A stretch of 64,000 nt of DNA, taken from the NCBI RefSeq assembly GCF_014648115.1, contig NZ_BMQM01000021.1:1-64000 (forward strand), written 5' to 3'. A program made the translations under genes and the position numbers. Origin of the DNA: Deinococcus seoulensis (lineage in GTDB: Bacteria; Deinococcota; Deinococci; Deinococcales; Deinococcaceae). The notes under the pieces were generated by a model, which was given only the letters and a program-made list of their open reading frames with translations, was not told the origin of the DNA and did not search any database. Shown here piece by piece: positions 49,331 through 58,240 of this stretch; positions within the stretch are counted from its first letter, which is position 1, and each line of letters begins with the position of its first letter.

Positions 49331-51076
49331 CTACAGCGTCAGTCCCACTGCTGCCCTTTCCAGCGCGGCGTACGCGCCGTTCCGCTTTCGCAGGAGGTCC
49401 GGGGGGCCGTCCTCGACGATCTGGCCGCCCGCGAGGACGATGACGCGGTCGGCGGTGCGGGCGAGGCTGAGGCGGTGCGTGACGATCAGGGCGGTGCGGC
49501 CGCGCATGAGTTCCGTCAGGGCGGCCACCACCTGCGTTTCGCTTTCGGCGTCGACGGCGCTGGTGGGTTCGTCCAGCAGCAGCAGGGTGGGCCGGGCCAG
49601 CAGGGTGCGGGCGATGGAGAGGCGCTGGCGTTGCCCGCCGGAGAGTTTCACGCCGCGCTCCCCGACGACGGTGTTCAGTCCGTCCGGCAGGGCCTGAACG
49701 AAGGTGTGGGCGTGCGCGGCGCGCAGGGCCGCCTGGACCTCGATTTCGGTAGCGTCGGGGTGGGCGTAGGTGACGTTGTTCAGGACGGTGTCGTGGAACA
49801 GGAAGGTGTCCTGCGCCATGCTGACCGCGCCGCGCCGCAGGCTGGTCAGGGTCAGGTCGCGCACGTCGTGCCCGTCGATGCGGACGGTTCCTTCCTGCGG
49901 GTCGAAGGTGCGGGTCACGAGGCCCAGCAGGGTGCTCTTGCCCGCGCCGCTCTCGCCGAGCAGGGCGACGCGCTGCCCGGCCGGGACGTGCAGCGTCACG
50001 CCGCGCAGGATCGGGCGGGCCGGGTCGTACCCGAAGGTGACGTTCTCGAAGTCGATCTGCCCGCGCACCGGCAGCGGCAGGGGCGGCGCGCCGGGGCGGT
50101 CCTGCACGGGCACGGGGGCGTCGAGCACCTCGAACACGCGCCGCCCGCTCGCCTCTGCCCGCTGGAGCAGGTCCCCGATGTTCACGAGGTCGTCGATGGG
50201 GCCGTAGAAGTACCGCCCGTACCCCCGGTACGCGAGCAGGCCGCCCAGCGTGAACTGCCCGGCCATGATCAGCCACGCGCCGCCGCCCAGCATGATCACG
50301 TTCCCGAAGTTCCCCACGAACCGCGCCAGCGGGAACGCGCGGTTGCGGATGGTGACGGCCTGCACGCCCACCCGGTACAGTTCCTCACCCAGCGCGCCGA
50401 TGCGGGCGGCCTCGGCATCCTCGCGCGCGAAGCCCTGCACCACGCGGATGCCGCTCAGGCGGTCGGCGATCAGGGCACTCAGGTCGCCCAGGCGGGAGCG
50501 CGCCGCGCGGTACGCGGGCCGCACGGTGCGGGCGTAGCGGCGCAGCATGAACGCCACCGCGATCATCGGGATGGTCGTTACAACCCCCAGCAGCGGCTGC
50601 AACGCAATGAAGATCCCGATCACGCCCACCAGCCGCAGCGCGTTCGCCAGCACAGCGTCCGTGCCACGCACCAGCACGTCCTGTAGCGCGTCCACGTCGC
50701 CCGTCACGCGGGCCAGCAGGTCCCCGGTCCGCTGCCCCTCGAAGTACGCCGCCGACTGCCCCTGCAACTTCCCGTACAGCGTCAGGCGCAGGTCCCGCGT
50801 GAACGCCTGCCCCGCCCGCTCCAGCAGCAGCCCCCGCCACGCCGACAGCACCTGCTGCGCCGCGAAGACCCCCACCAGCACCGCCAGCTGCCCCCCGATG
50901 AACACCCAGTCCCGCTCCGGAATGCCCTGATCCACCACCCGGATCCACACCAGCGGCGGGTACAGTTCCGCCGCCACGCTCAGGGTCAGCAGCAGCAGGC
51001 CCAGACCCACCGTGCGGCGGTACGGACTCAGCAGACCGTACAGGCGGCGCAGAACAGACGGACCGGGGGCAGGCAT
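49331..51076 (-). CDS. ABC exporter, fused membrane and ATPase domains
   Basis: 581 residues. Six membrane segments (residues ~20-300, type I exporter fold), then an ATPase with Walker A GESGAGKST, Q-loop, signature LSGGQRQRLSIARTL, Walker B LLLLDEPTSAVD and the H-switch VTHRLSL. It works as a homo- or heterodimer pumping a lipid, drug or peptide out of the cytoplasm. TATCCT 7 nt before the ATG marks a leaderless start. Convergent with the split gene. Substrate unknown. Confidence 0.95.
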   Translation of the reverse strand: MPAPGPSVLRRLYGLLSPYRRTVGLGLLLLTLSVAAELYPPLVWIRVVDQGIPERDWVFIGGQLAVLVGVFAAQQVLSAWRGLLLERAGQAFTRDLRLTLYGKLQGQSAAYFEGQRTGDLLARVTGDVDALQDVLVRGTDAVLANALRLVGVIGIFIALQPLLGVVTTIPMIAVAFMLRRYARTVRPAYRAARSRLGDLSALIADRLSGIRVVQGFAREDAEAARIGALGEELYRVGVQAVTIRNRAFPLARFVGNFGNVIMLGGGAWLIMAGQFTLGGLLAYRGYGRYFYGPIDDLVNIGDLLQRAEASGRRVFEVLDAPVPVQDRPGAPPLPLPVRGQIDFENVTFGYDPARPILRGVTLHVPAGQRVALLGESGAGKSTLLGLVTRTFDPQEGTVRIDGHDVRDLTLTSLRRGAVSMAQDTFLFHDTVLNNVTYAHPDATEIEVQAALRAAHAHTFVQALPDGLNTVVGERGVKLSGGQRQRLSIARTLLARPTLLLLDEPTSAVDAESETQVVAALTELMRGRTALIVTHRLSLARTADRVIVLAGGQIVEDGPPDLLRKRNGAYAALERAAVGLTL

Positions 51077-51235
51077 ACGGGCGAGGATACGCGGCGAGGC
51101 TCAGGGCATCCGGGCGACAGCACGCATTTTATAAGGGGAACAGATGGTGGCCTGACTGCTTTAAAATTCATTCAAACGCCAGCAGTTCGCACTTCCTTTA
51201 TCGACGATGCTTAACATGTCAGTAATAAGCTTCAG

Positions 51236-51601
51236 TCATCTGCCTTTAAACAGCTCCAGAGTGATTGACCGTGATTTTTCGTCCTTGATGCCCTCTAATT
51301 TGCCATTTCTTAAAACTTTAAAGCATTGTGGATACGATCTAGGCTTGGGTTTTATGCAGTATCTACCGTATACATCAATCTTTCCAATAAAATCCATTTC
51401 GTCAACAATTACGGGCGGCAAATGTAGAGAGATGATAGTTCTAAATGACCCATTTCCCTTATCATCTATACTTAGCTGGAAAGTCTGAAATTTTATCTGC
51501 TCACTGTTATATATTCCCGGAGATGGAAAGGATGATGCCTGGCTCATAACTATCCCACCGACCAATAGCATACATGTAATGACAAAGATCAGAATACGCA
51601 T
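51236..51601 (-). CDS. small exported protein, putative partner or immunity protein of the DUF4157 effector
   Basis: 121 residues. N-terminal hydrophobic signal (ILIFVITCMLLVGGIVMSQASS), then a beta-rich domain with two Cys (YCIKPKPRSYPQC). It starts 7 nt after the effector stop; GAGGTGA lies in the effector's last codons. AT-rich like the effector C-terminus, so the two moved together. Immunity against an extracytoplasmic metallopeptidase is the simplest guess. No family recognised. Confidence 0.75.
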   Translation of the reverse strand: MRILIFVITCMLLVGGIVMSQASSFPSPGIYNSEQIKFQTFQLSIDDKGNGSFRTIISLHLPPVIVDEMDFIGKIDVYGRYCIKPKPRSYPQCFKVLRNGKLEGIKDEKSRSITLELFKGR

Positions 51602-51608
51602 GTCTTAA

Positions 51609-53657
51609 TCACCTCTTGAGTAACCCATCAATGATAAGGAAACGATACCTGAAAATTCTCCTAACTTCCTCCTCTTCAGGTTTGCCTTTGACCGTGTAAT
51701 ATAAATTCAGGCTCTCCGAAAAATCTTCTCGCGGTGCATTCTTAGCATAATCAGAAGGAAATATCTTATCCTTATCCTGTGCCGTTTTCCACTTTTCCCA
51801 ATCTTTTTCTTTAAAGGTTGATTCTGACAATATGTGTCCCGCCTCATGTATAAGACTTCCATCCAGAAATTGCTGAGTTTGTTTCTCTCTTGTTGGGTAA
51901 ACACCGACGATGCCGTCAGCGCCAGCCGTCATATATGCACGAAATCCGGGTCGATTATACTCTTTTGCCCAATACGCATCTCCCGGATTCGCTTGTGGAT
52001 TGACATTGACGATTTTTACGAGTTTTAAAGAGGCCAGTGGTAGAGCGGCCAGACCCTTCGCAATTTCCTCAATAGAGTGTATCTTATCACTCGTCTTATT
52101 TTCTAAAACGGGGACGAAAACGCTGACAGAAATTTTGCCGATTTTGACAATGTATTTTCTGGCATTTGCCACTGAACTATCGAAGTGATGGCCTTTGACG
52201 TAAATTGGCTTTTCTATAATATATTTTGAACGGTTTTTGTCAAATGTTCCAGGCAGAGGATCTATAATGCGCATCCTAGCCTCCTGTTCGTTCATAAATC
52301 TACGTATTGCTTCCGGTTTATTCAAATCAATATTTCCCACAGATACATCAGCCTCTAGAATACCTCTTGCCAGAGAGGAAATATAGTAATCGGATCCGCC
52401 AATATAAAATAGAATGATCTCCTTCTCTCTATCCGAAAGTTCTTTGAAACCTTTCGAAGCAACCAGTTGCTTTTGGATAGGATAAATGAGTTTAATCTTC
52501 TTCCAAATAGGCACTACTACCATGCCTGCGGCACGCTGCCACGTGACGCGCGTCGGTGCAGCAGGCAGAGGCAGCAGCCGGTACGCTCCGTGTTCTCCCC
52601 CCACCGCCTTGCTCACGAGCCGCTTTCCTGTCGCCCGCGCTTCCTGCTCCAGTCCTGCGTCTGGGTCGATGCCCGTCCCCACGCGCCCCTGGCTCTGCTG
52701 CACCGTGTGCGTCACCTCGTGCGCCAGCAGTTCCAGTCCGCTCTGCGTGTTCGGGTTGAATCGCCCCGCCTGGAAGAAGATGTCCGTCCCTGTCGTGAAC
52801 GCCACGGCATTTACGCCCTTGGCCAGTTTGTCTGCCTCCGCATCATCGTGAATCCGCACGCGGCTCAGGTCGTGGTTCAGACCTCCCTCCAGATGCCGCT
52901 GGATCGCCTCCGGGAGTGGATTCCCCGCGCCTCTTCTGGCCTGAATGCGTTGCAGGATCGGCTGGGTCGCCTCGGCATCCAGCTCGGCCAGTTGCCGTTG
53001 CAGCGTCTGGAGGCTCCCGAAGTTCAGCACCGCCTGTTCCTGCGCCCGTTGGCGTTGCAGCGCCTCGTCTGCTGCGCGTTGCAGCGGCAGGCGTTCAGCT
53101 GGGGGCACCATGCCCAGCACCACGCGGGACACCGGGGCACTCAGTGCGTGGCGTTGCAGCGTGGCGAGGTGCTCGCCATAGGTGGCGTACCGGGCCTGGG
53201 GATCGCCCCGGTCACTGCGGAAGCTGTGGGCGAGGGTCTGCGCCACCTGTCGTTGCAGCGTCTGGAACTCCCCGAAGGCGCGGGTGTCCAGGCGCTGCCC
53301 CTCGACGCCCTCGGCACGGGATCGCATGACCGTGATCCAGTCGGCGGGCGTGACGGGCTTGACAGGGACGGGTGACTGGGTCTGCGGCTGGACGGGGGCA
53401 ACGTTGCCCAGGGCAGTCACCTGTCGCTGGATGGTGGCTCGGTCGCTGGCGAGGCGTCCCTCTTCCTGGCGCTGTAGTGTTGCGGCGCGCAGCACGGGCG
53501 CGGCGGCCTGTCGCTGGGCGGTCTGCGGGCGGGCCGTGAAGCGCTGTAGCGTGTGCCGCTGCGCTTCCAGCTGTGTCAGGGCGGGCGGGTCCGGGGTGTG
53601 GGTGCTGACCTGCCGGGTGGCGGGTGCTGGCCGCTGTGGTTTGCGCTGGTACTCCAT
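51609..53657 (-). CDS. chimeric DUF4157 (eCIS-core) protein with C-terminal HExxH metallopeptidase
   Basis: 682 residues from ATG 53657 after AGGAGGAGCG. Residues 1-240 carry about eleven LQRQ/IQRQ-type motifs. Residues ~244-322 are the DUF4157 domain (LPEAIQRHLEGGLNHDLSRVRIH, AFTTGTDIFF, and LLAHEVTHTVQQ with its own HExxH). From residue ~379 on (bases below ~52520) composition switches to AT-rich and a new domain begins with a second zinc motif HEAGH (~604-608) and a downstream EDFSESLNLYY that resembles the third-ligand region of anthrax-lethal-factor-like peptidases. Reads as a toxin tip grafted on a delivery module. Host target unknown. Confidence 0.85.
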   Translation of the reverse strand: MEYQRKPQRPAPATRQVSTHTPDPPALTQLEAQRHTLQRFTARPQTAQRQAAAPVLRAATLQRQEEGRLASDRATIQRQVTALGNVAPVQPQTQSPVPVKPVTPADWITVMRSRAEGVEGQRLDTRAFGEFQTLQRQVAQTLAHSFRSDRGDPQARYATYGEHLATLQRHALSAPVSRVVLGMVPPAERLPLQRAADEALQRQRAQEQAVLNFGSLQTLQRQLAELDAEATQPILQRIQARRGAGNPLPEAIQRHLEGGLNHDLSRVRIHDDAEADKLAKGVNAVAFTTGTDIFFQAGRFNPNTQSGLELLAHEVTHTVQQSQGRVGTGIDPDAGLEQEARATGKRLVSKAVGGEHGAYRLLPLPAAPTRVTWQRAAGMVVVPIWKKIKLIYPIQKQLVASKGFKELSDREKEIILFYIGGSDYYISSLARGILEADVSVGNIDLNKPEAIRRFMNEQEARMRIIDPLPGTFDKNRSKYIIEKPIYVKGHHFDSSVANARKYIVKIGKISVSVFVPVLENKTSDKIHSIEEIAKGLAALPLASLKLVKIVNVNPQANPGDAYWAKEYNRPGFRAYMTAGADGIVGVYPTREKQTQQFLDGSLIHEAGHILSESTFKEKDWEKWKTAQDKDKIFPSDYAKNAPREDFSESLNLYYTVKGKPEEEEVRRIFRYRFLIIDGLLKR

Positions 53658-53867
53658 CGCTCCTCCTGGAGTCACAGTAACCGGCAGGTCAGTTGGCGTG
53701 GGGCGAAATTGACCAGCCGTTCCACTATGGCCAGTCTCAGGTCACGCCTTGCCCGACGTCCGCTGCGCCTGATACGGGCTCTGTTTGCTTCTGAGCGTAT
53801 TCGCAGGTACAGTTCTGGCACCGCATGAACAGCGAAGAGCGGCCCTGCAGGCAGCAGAAAACGCCTT

Positions 53868-54326
53868 TCAGGCCAGGAGCAGGATGATGAATACCATGCC
53901 TTCTTTCTGCACCGCCAGGACGGGCACGTCCGAAGTCAGCACCAGTGATGAGGCGTCCACCTGCCTGCCCTGGATCAGGTCGTTCAGGTCGATGCTGGCC
54001 GCCGCGAAGCTCGTGATCACCTGTTCGTCGACGGTCACGCCGGGGTAAGAGGCGTCCGGGAGGGGCGTGGCGAACGGGAACGCGGCGTACAGCAGGAAGT
54101 CGGTTGGGCCGGGCGCCCATCCTTGCGTGCCCAGCGGCGCGCCCAGCCAGCCGACGCGGCTGACGTCGTCGAGCGCGAGGAAGCGCTTGATGTTCCCGCC
54201 GTACGTGACCTGCCGGTCCTGCTGGGTCTGCGAGGTTCGCACGCCGGGACCGCTCTCAGCCTGATCACGGCATCCCAGCAGGGCGAGGGGGATCGTCAGG
54301 GCGCAGATCAGTGTTCTCGGGTTCAC
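53868..54326 (-). CDS. small lipoprotein
   Basis: 152 residues, GTG start. Lipobox ALLGC (Cys19). Body PGPTDFLLYAAFPFATPLPDASYPGVTV with no known family, and a hydrophobic C-terminal end (GMVFIILLLA) that could insert into a membrane. The GTG overlaps the TGA of a 19-codon ORF that has a much better ribosome binding site, suggesting coupled translation. Function unknown. Confidence 0.7.
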   Translation of the reverse strand: MNPRTLICALTIPLALLGCRDQAESGPGVRTSQTQQDRQVTYGGNIKRFLALDDVSRVGWLGAPLGTQGWAPGPTDFLLYAAFPFATPLPDASYPGVTVDEQVITSFAAASIDLNDLIQGRQVDASSLVLTSDVPVLAVQKEGMVFIILLLA

Positions 54327-54382
54327 CGTGGCTTCTCGGAGGTCGTGCGTGCCGGGGTCCGGGGTGTGCGTGGGTCGTCCAT
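54323..54382 (-). CDS. 19-codon leader ORF in front of the lipoprotein
   Basis: ATG 54382 preceded by AGGAGGAACG, a near-perfect ribosome binding site; the peptide is Arg/Pro/Thr-rich and ends in a TGA that overlaps the lipoprotein GTG. The upstream context (CAGGAGGAACG) is like that of the DUF4157 gene, and the first codons also resemble it in composition. It may be a coupling leader or the remnant of a deleted DUF4157 gene. Confidence 0.5.
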   Translation of the reverse strand: MDDPRTPRTPARTTSEKPR

Positions 54383-54494
54383 CGTTCCTCCTGCGTTCAC
54401 AGTACCGGGCGGTGCCGGTTGTTCACTGCCACTTTGACGGGCGGTCCGGTCGGCGTTACCGTCACCGCGCCGATCACCCCGTATCCTGCGCGGC

Positions 54495-55466
54495 ATGACT
54501 GTGCCTGCCGACCGCTCTGATGAACGCATTCCGGTGATTGTGGTGGGTGGGTTTCTGGGGGCGGGGAAGACGACGCTGGTGAATCACCTGATCCGGTCGT
54601 TGCCGCACCGGCTGGGTGTGATCGTGAACGAGTTCGGCGCGCAGGGCGTGGATGGCAGCCTGATCGAGCGGCTTCAGGATGACGTGACGGAACTGACGGC
54701 CGGGTGCCTGTGCTGCACGGGCCGGGATGATCTGCTGCGGGCGCTGGTGACGATTGCCATGCGTGAGCAGAAGCCGGACGCGGTGATCGTGGAACTGTCG
54801 GGTGTGGCGGACCCGACGCCGGTCCTGACGACGCTGCTGGAACGGTCGGTGCGCGCGGCGTTCCGCGTGACGACGCTGGTGGCGGTCGTGGACGCCCGGC
54901 ACGCGCTTCAGACGTTGCGGGAGCATCCGGAGGCGGCGCGGCAACTGGCGTACGCGAACGTGGTGGTGCTGAACAAGACCGATCAGGCGGACCCAGCGCT
55001 GCTGGAGCACGCGCAGGGCGTGCTGCGCGGCGTGAATCCGCTGGCGGAGATCAAACGGGTGGAGCGGGGTCAGGTGGACGCGGACGCCCTGCTGGCCCGC
55101 GACGATTTCGATCCGCGCGTGCTGGACGGCGTGGACGCCCGCGCGGCGCACACGCCGGGCCTGAAGTCGTTCACGTTGCGCGCCGACCGGCCGCTGGACC
55201 CGTACCGCTGGCAGCGGTTCATGACCGAGTTCCTGCTGTCCCGCCCGGCGGAGGTGCTGCGCGCCAAGGGGTTCCTGGATCTGTTCGGGTACCCGCAGCG
55301 GATTCTGTTTCAGGCGGTGCGGGACCTGTTCACGGCGGACGCCTGGGACGCCGGGGACGGCACCTCCGAACTGGTGGTGATCGGGCGGGGCCTGGACCGC
55401 GCGGAGTTCGAGGCGGCGTGGGAGGCGTGCCTGACGCCGGACCCGGCGGACCTGATCCCGGACTGA
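54495..55466 (+). CDS. COG0523/CobW-type G3E GTPase
   Basis: 323 residues. Walker A GGFLGAGKTT, the CxCC metal site GCLCC (residues ~69-73), Walker B ELSG region VIVELSGVADP, and NKTD guanine site. C-terminal CobW_C domain. Such proteins are GTP-driven metallochaperones (zinc in most cases). TATCCT 7 nt before the ATG gives a leaderless start. No zinc-uptake-regulator box was recognised. Confidence 0.93.
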   Translation: MTVPADRSDERIPVIVVGGFLGAGKTTLVNHLIRSLPHRLGVIVNEFGAQGVDGSLIERLQDDVTELTAGCLCCTGRDDLLRALVTIAMREQKPDAVIVELSGVADPTPVLTTLLERSVRAAFRVTTLVAVVDARHALQTLREHPEAARQLAYANVVVLNKTDQADPALLEHAQGVLRGVNPLAEIKRVERGQVDADALLARDDFDPRVLDGVDARAAHTPGLKSFTLRADRPLDPYRWQRFMTEFLLSRPAEVLRAKGFLDLFGYPQRILFQAVRDLFTADAWDAGDGTSELVVIGRGLDRAEFEAAWEACLTPDPADLIPD

Positions 55467-55562
55467 ACCCTGGGTCGGGCGGGCATGAACGAACCTGAAG
55501 TCGCCTCGCACGCGCCGGGGGGGCGGGGCGGCCTACGGTGAGGGCCTCACAGGAGGTCTTTC

Positions 55563-56141
55563 ATGCTGAACCTGAACCGTTCCCGGCCGCCCGCCCACCT
55601 CATAGAGGACGCCGTCAGCGATCACGACGCGCTGGAGGGCGTGGCCGACACGCTCCAGACGCTGCTGCGCGGCGCGGAGGCGACCCTGCCCGACGGCGTG
55701 ATGGACGCCCTGCACGGCGAGTGGCTGGGGCATCCGCTGCACCCGATTCTGGTGCACCTGCCGCTGGGCGGGTGGGTGATCGCGGCGGCACTGGATCACC
55801 TGCCCGCGCAGGCGCCGGGCGCGAACGACGCGGCGGCGGACCGGGCGCTGCTGCTGGGCACGCTGGGCGCGGTGGGGACCATCGCGACCGGCTGGGCCGA
55901 CTGGTCGAACACGCGCGGCGAGGCGCGGCGCACCGGCCTGATTCACGGGGCGCTGAACGAGGCGGCGTTCGTGCTGAACGTGGGGTCGCTGCTGGCGCGG
56001 CGGCGGGGGCGGCGCGGGCTGGGAAAGGCACTGTCGGGCGCGGCGCTGGGCGTGGCGGTCGCGGGCGGGTTCCTGGGGGGCGAACTGGTGTACCGGCACG
56101 GGCTGGGCGTGGGGCGCACGCTGGCCCACCGACAGGGCTGA
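55563..56141 (+). CDS. DUF2231 membrane protein
   Basis: 192 residues with the DUF2231 core WLGHPLHPILVHLPLGGWV and three or four hydrophobic segments. AGGAGG ribosome binding site. Its His-rich HPLHPILVH might coordinate a cofactor. Function unknown. Confidence 0.88.
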   Translation: MLNLNRSRPPAHLIEDAVSDHDALEGVADTLQTLLRGAEATLPDGVMDALHGEWLGHPLHPILVHLPLGGWVIAAALDHLPAQAPGANDAAADRALLLGTLGAVGTIATGWADWSNTRGEARRTGLIHGALNEAAFVLNVGSLLARRRGRRGLGKALSGAALGVAVAGGFLGGELVYRHGLGVGRTLAHRQG

Positions 56142-56176
56142 TTCCCTGGGGCCGGTGGGGGCGGTAGCATCGGGGC

Positions 56177-56641
56177 ATGACGCTGCACCCGGACCTGCTG
56201 TTCCCCACCGCGCATGAACTCGACACGCTGACGCCCGAGGCGCTGGCGGGCCGCATGAACGCCCTTCAGGGCACGCTGGGCGCACGGATCGGGATCGAGT
56301 TCATGCAGGTGGGCCGCGAGCGCCTGGTGGCCCGCATGCCGGTCGAGGGGAATCGCCAACCTGCCGGGCGGCTGCATGGCGGCGCGAACCTCGCCCTGGC
56401 CGAGGAACTGGCGAGCGTGGGGTCGTGGTTGAACCTCGATCCGGCGCGGCAGGTGGCGGTCGGCGTGGACCTGAGCGGCACGCACGTGCGCGGCGTGACG
56501 GACGGCTGGGTGACGGGCGAGGCGACCCTGGCGTACCGGGGGCGCAGCATGATGGTCTGGACGGTCGAGATCCGCGACGAGCGGGACCGCGTGACCAGCC
56601 TGGCGCGCTGCACCTGCAACGTGATCGCCACCGGCGCGTGA
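56177..56641 (+). CDS. PaaI/hotdog-fold thioesterase
   Basis: 154 residues, near family size. Hotdog core GRLHGGANLALAEELASVGSWL with the catalytic Glu, and DLSGTHVRGVTDGWVTGEATL. Hydrolyses an acyl-CoA (menaquinone DHNA-CoA type enzymes share this pattern). TAGCAT 6 nt before the ATG marks a leaderless start. A short end of the palindromic repeat follows. Confidence 0.9.
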   Translation: MTLHPDLLFPTAHELDTLTPEALAGRMNALQGTLGARIGIEFMQVGRERLVARMPVEGNRQPAGRLHGGANLALAEELASVGSWLNLDPARQVAVGVDLSGTHVRGVTDGWVTGEATLAYRGRSMMVWTVEIRDERDRVTSLARCTCNVIATGA

Positions 56642-56669
56642 GGGAACGGCCCAGCCCGGCGGGCCGCTC

Positions 56670-56691
56670 ATACGGATTCCGTCTGTTTCGT
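56670..56691 (+). repeat. terminal fragment of the palindromic repeat (copy E)
   Basis: ATACGGATTCCGTCTGTTTCGT matches one end of the ~135-bp repeat; the rest is missing. A weaker fragment ATACGGGCTCTGTTTG is at 53772-53787. Confidence 0.65.
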
Positions 56692-56718
56692 CAGGCGGGA
56701 GCGGGTATGCTGCGCGGC

Positions 56719-57564
56719 GTGAACGAACGGCAGTCCTTCCAGCGGTCCCTGCGCGGCGTGGCCCTGCTGCTGTGCCTGGGCGTGTCGGCGCAGGCGGTCA
56801 CGTCGTACCGGGTGCAGCCGGGGGATACCCTCAGCGGTATCGCGGCGCGCGCCGGGGTCAGTGCGGCGCAGATCCGCGCGGTGAACGCCCGGCTGCGCGG
56901 CACGGATCAGGTGCAGGCCGGGTGGGTGCTGACCCTCCCGGACCGGACGTTGCCCGCCCGGACGCACACCGTGAAAAGCGGGGAGAACCTGTCCGTGATC
57001 GCCGCCCGCTACGGCCTGAGCCTGAGTGCCCTGCTCAGCGCCAACCCCGCCTACCGGGACGGGAAGGCCCTGTGGACCGGGGCGCGCCTGACGATTCCCA
57101 GTCGCAGCGCGGCGCCCACTGCGGCCCCGGTGGCCCGGAGTACCGCGACCGTCCGGGCGGCCAGTTCATCTGGCGCGGGCGGGTGGCTGTGGCCGGTGGC
57201 GGGGCATCACACCATCAGCAGCGGGTACGGGTCGCGGGTGCTGGACGGCACGCGCGAGGATCACTGGGGTGTGGATATCGTCGCGCCGGTCGGCACCCTG
57301 GTCCGCGCCGCCCGTTCGGGCCGCGTGCTGGAATCCCGCCCGGATTACGACCGTGGGTGGGGCTGGACGGTCGTGCTGGAGCACCCGGACGGCTGGATCA
57401 CCCGCTACGCGCACCTGAGTGCAAACCTCGTGAAGAAGGGCGAACTGGTCGTGCGCGGCCAGCCGGTCGGTCGGGTCGGGAACACGGGGCGCAGCACGGG
57501 GCCGCACCTGCATTTCGGTACGTACCTGCGCTGGAATCCCCGCAATCCCCTGAGTCTGTACTGA
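56719..57564 (+). CDS. LysM-LysM-M23 cell-wall peptidase
   Basis: 281 residues from GTG 56719 (TATGCT 7 nt upstream, leaderless; ATG 56707 possible). Signal peptide ends near SAQA. Two LysM repeats (YRVQPGDTLSGIAARAGVS; HTVKSGENLSVIAARYGLS), a Ser/Ala-rich linker, then an M23 domain with HWGVD and HLHFG metal ligands and the inner YAHLS. It would bind and cut peptidoglycan cross-bridges. Confidence 0.93.
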   Translation: MNERQSFQRSLRGVALLLCLGVSAQAVTSYRVQPGDTLSGIAARAGVSAAQIRAVNARLRGTDQVQAGWVLTLPDRTLPARTHTVKSGENLSVIAARYGLSLSALLSANPAYRDGKALWTGARLTIPSRSAAPTAAPVARSTATVRAASSSGAGGWLWPVAGHHTISSGYGSRVLDGTREDHWGVDIVAPVGTLVRAARSGRVLESRPDYDRGWGWTVVLEHPDGWITRYAHLSANLVKKGELVVRGQPVGRVGNTGRSTGPHLHFGTYLRWNPRNPLSLY

Positions 57565-57583
57565 TGCCCGGCAGGAGCAGCTG

Positions 57584-57811
57584 ATGCAGGTGCACTACGC
57601 CGAGGGCAAGGGCGAGGCGGCCCGCGCTGCCCTGCATGCCTTTCTGGACGCGCTGCCGGGGTGGCCGGGGTTTCTGGGCGCGGAGTTGCTGCTCTCCTCT
57701 GCTCAGCCGGAGTTGACGCTGGTGGCGAGCCGCTGGGCGGGCGAGGTGCCGCCCCTGCCGGTGCCGGACGGCGTGCGCGCCTGGGTGTTTCAGGTGCAGG
57801 CCAGCCGCTGA
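57584..57811 (+). CDS. small antibiotic-monooxygenase-like protein
   Basis: 75 residues with AGGAG before the ATG, 19 nt after the peptidase stop. The pattern ALHAFLDALPGWPGFLGAELLLSS...LVASRWAG resembles the ABM ferredoxin-like fold (GFlgae....sRW). No catalytic residues can be judged. Confidence 0.65.
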   Translation: MQVHYAEGKGEAARAALHAFLDALPGWPGFLGAELLLSSAQPELTLVASRWAGEVPPLPVPDGVRAWVFQVQASR

Positions 57812-57823
57812 ACCCACAAGCCC

Positions 57824-57852
57824 TTGCATTCCGATGCTCCTCGCTTTACGAT
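57824..57852 (+). promoter_or_regulatory. promoter of the PadR operon
   Basis: TTGCAT (57824-57829), 17-bp spacer, TACGAT (57847-57852), 58 nt before the padR-type ATG. Confidence 0.55.
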
Positions 57853-57910
57853 GCCCCTACCACCAGCATCGCCAAGCGAGGTCACCGCGCGTGACCCCGG
57901 AAGGAGCCCC

Positions 57911-58240
57911 ATGGACGCCCAGCAGCTCAAAGGCCACCTCGACCTCCTCCTCCTCGCCACCCTCGAAACAGGCCCCCGCTACGGCGGCCAGATCATCGCC
58001 GACGTCCAGGCCGCCACCGACGGCCACTTCGCCCTGCGCGAAGGCACCCTCTACCCCGCCCTGCACCGCCTCGAAAAACAGCGCTTCATCCGCGGCGAAT
58101 TCCAGACCCTCCCACGCGGCGGCAGCCCCGTCAAGGTCTACACCCTCACCCCCACCGGAACAGCCGAACTGAAAGCCCAGCGCGAAAAATACGAACGCTT
58201 CACCCGCGCCGTCCGCGGCGTCATCGGCGGCCCCGCATGA
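57911..58240 (+). CDS. PadR-family transcription regulator
   Basis: 109 residues, ATG after AAGGAG. Winged helix typical of PadR: LKGHLDLLLLATLETGPRYGGQI, then FALREGTLYPALHRLEKQRFIRGE and YTLTPTG. Its stop overlaps the next start (ATGA). Expected to repress this operon, possibly at the promoter above. Confidence 0.92.
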   Translation: MDAQQLKGHLDLLLLATLETGPRYGGQIIADVQAATDGHFALREGTLYPALHRLEKQRFIRGEFQTLPRGGSPVKVYTLTPTGTAELKAQREKYERFTRAVRGVIGGPA

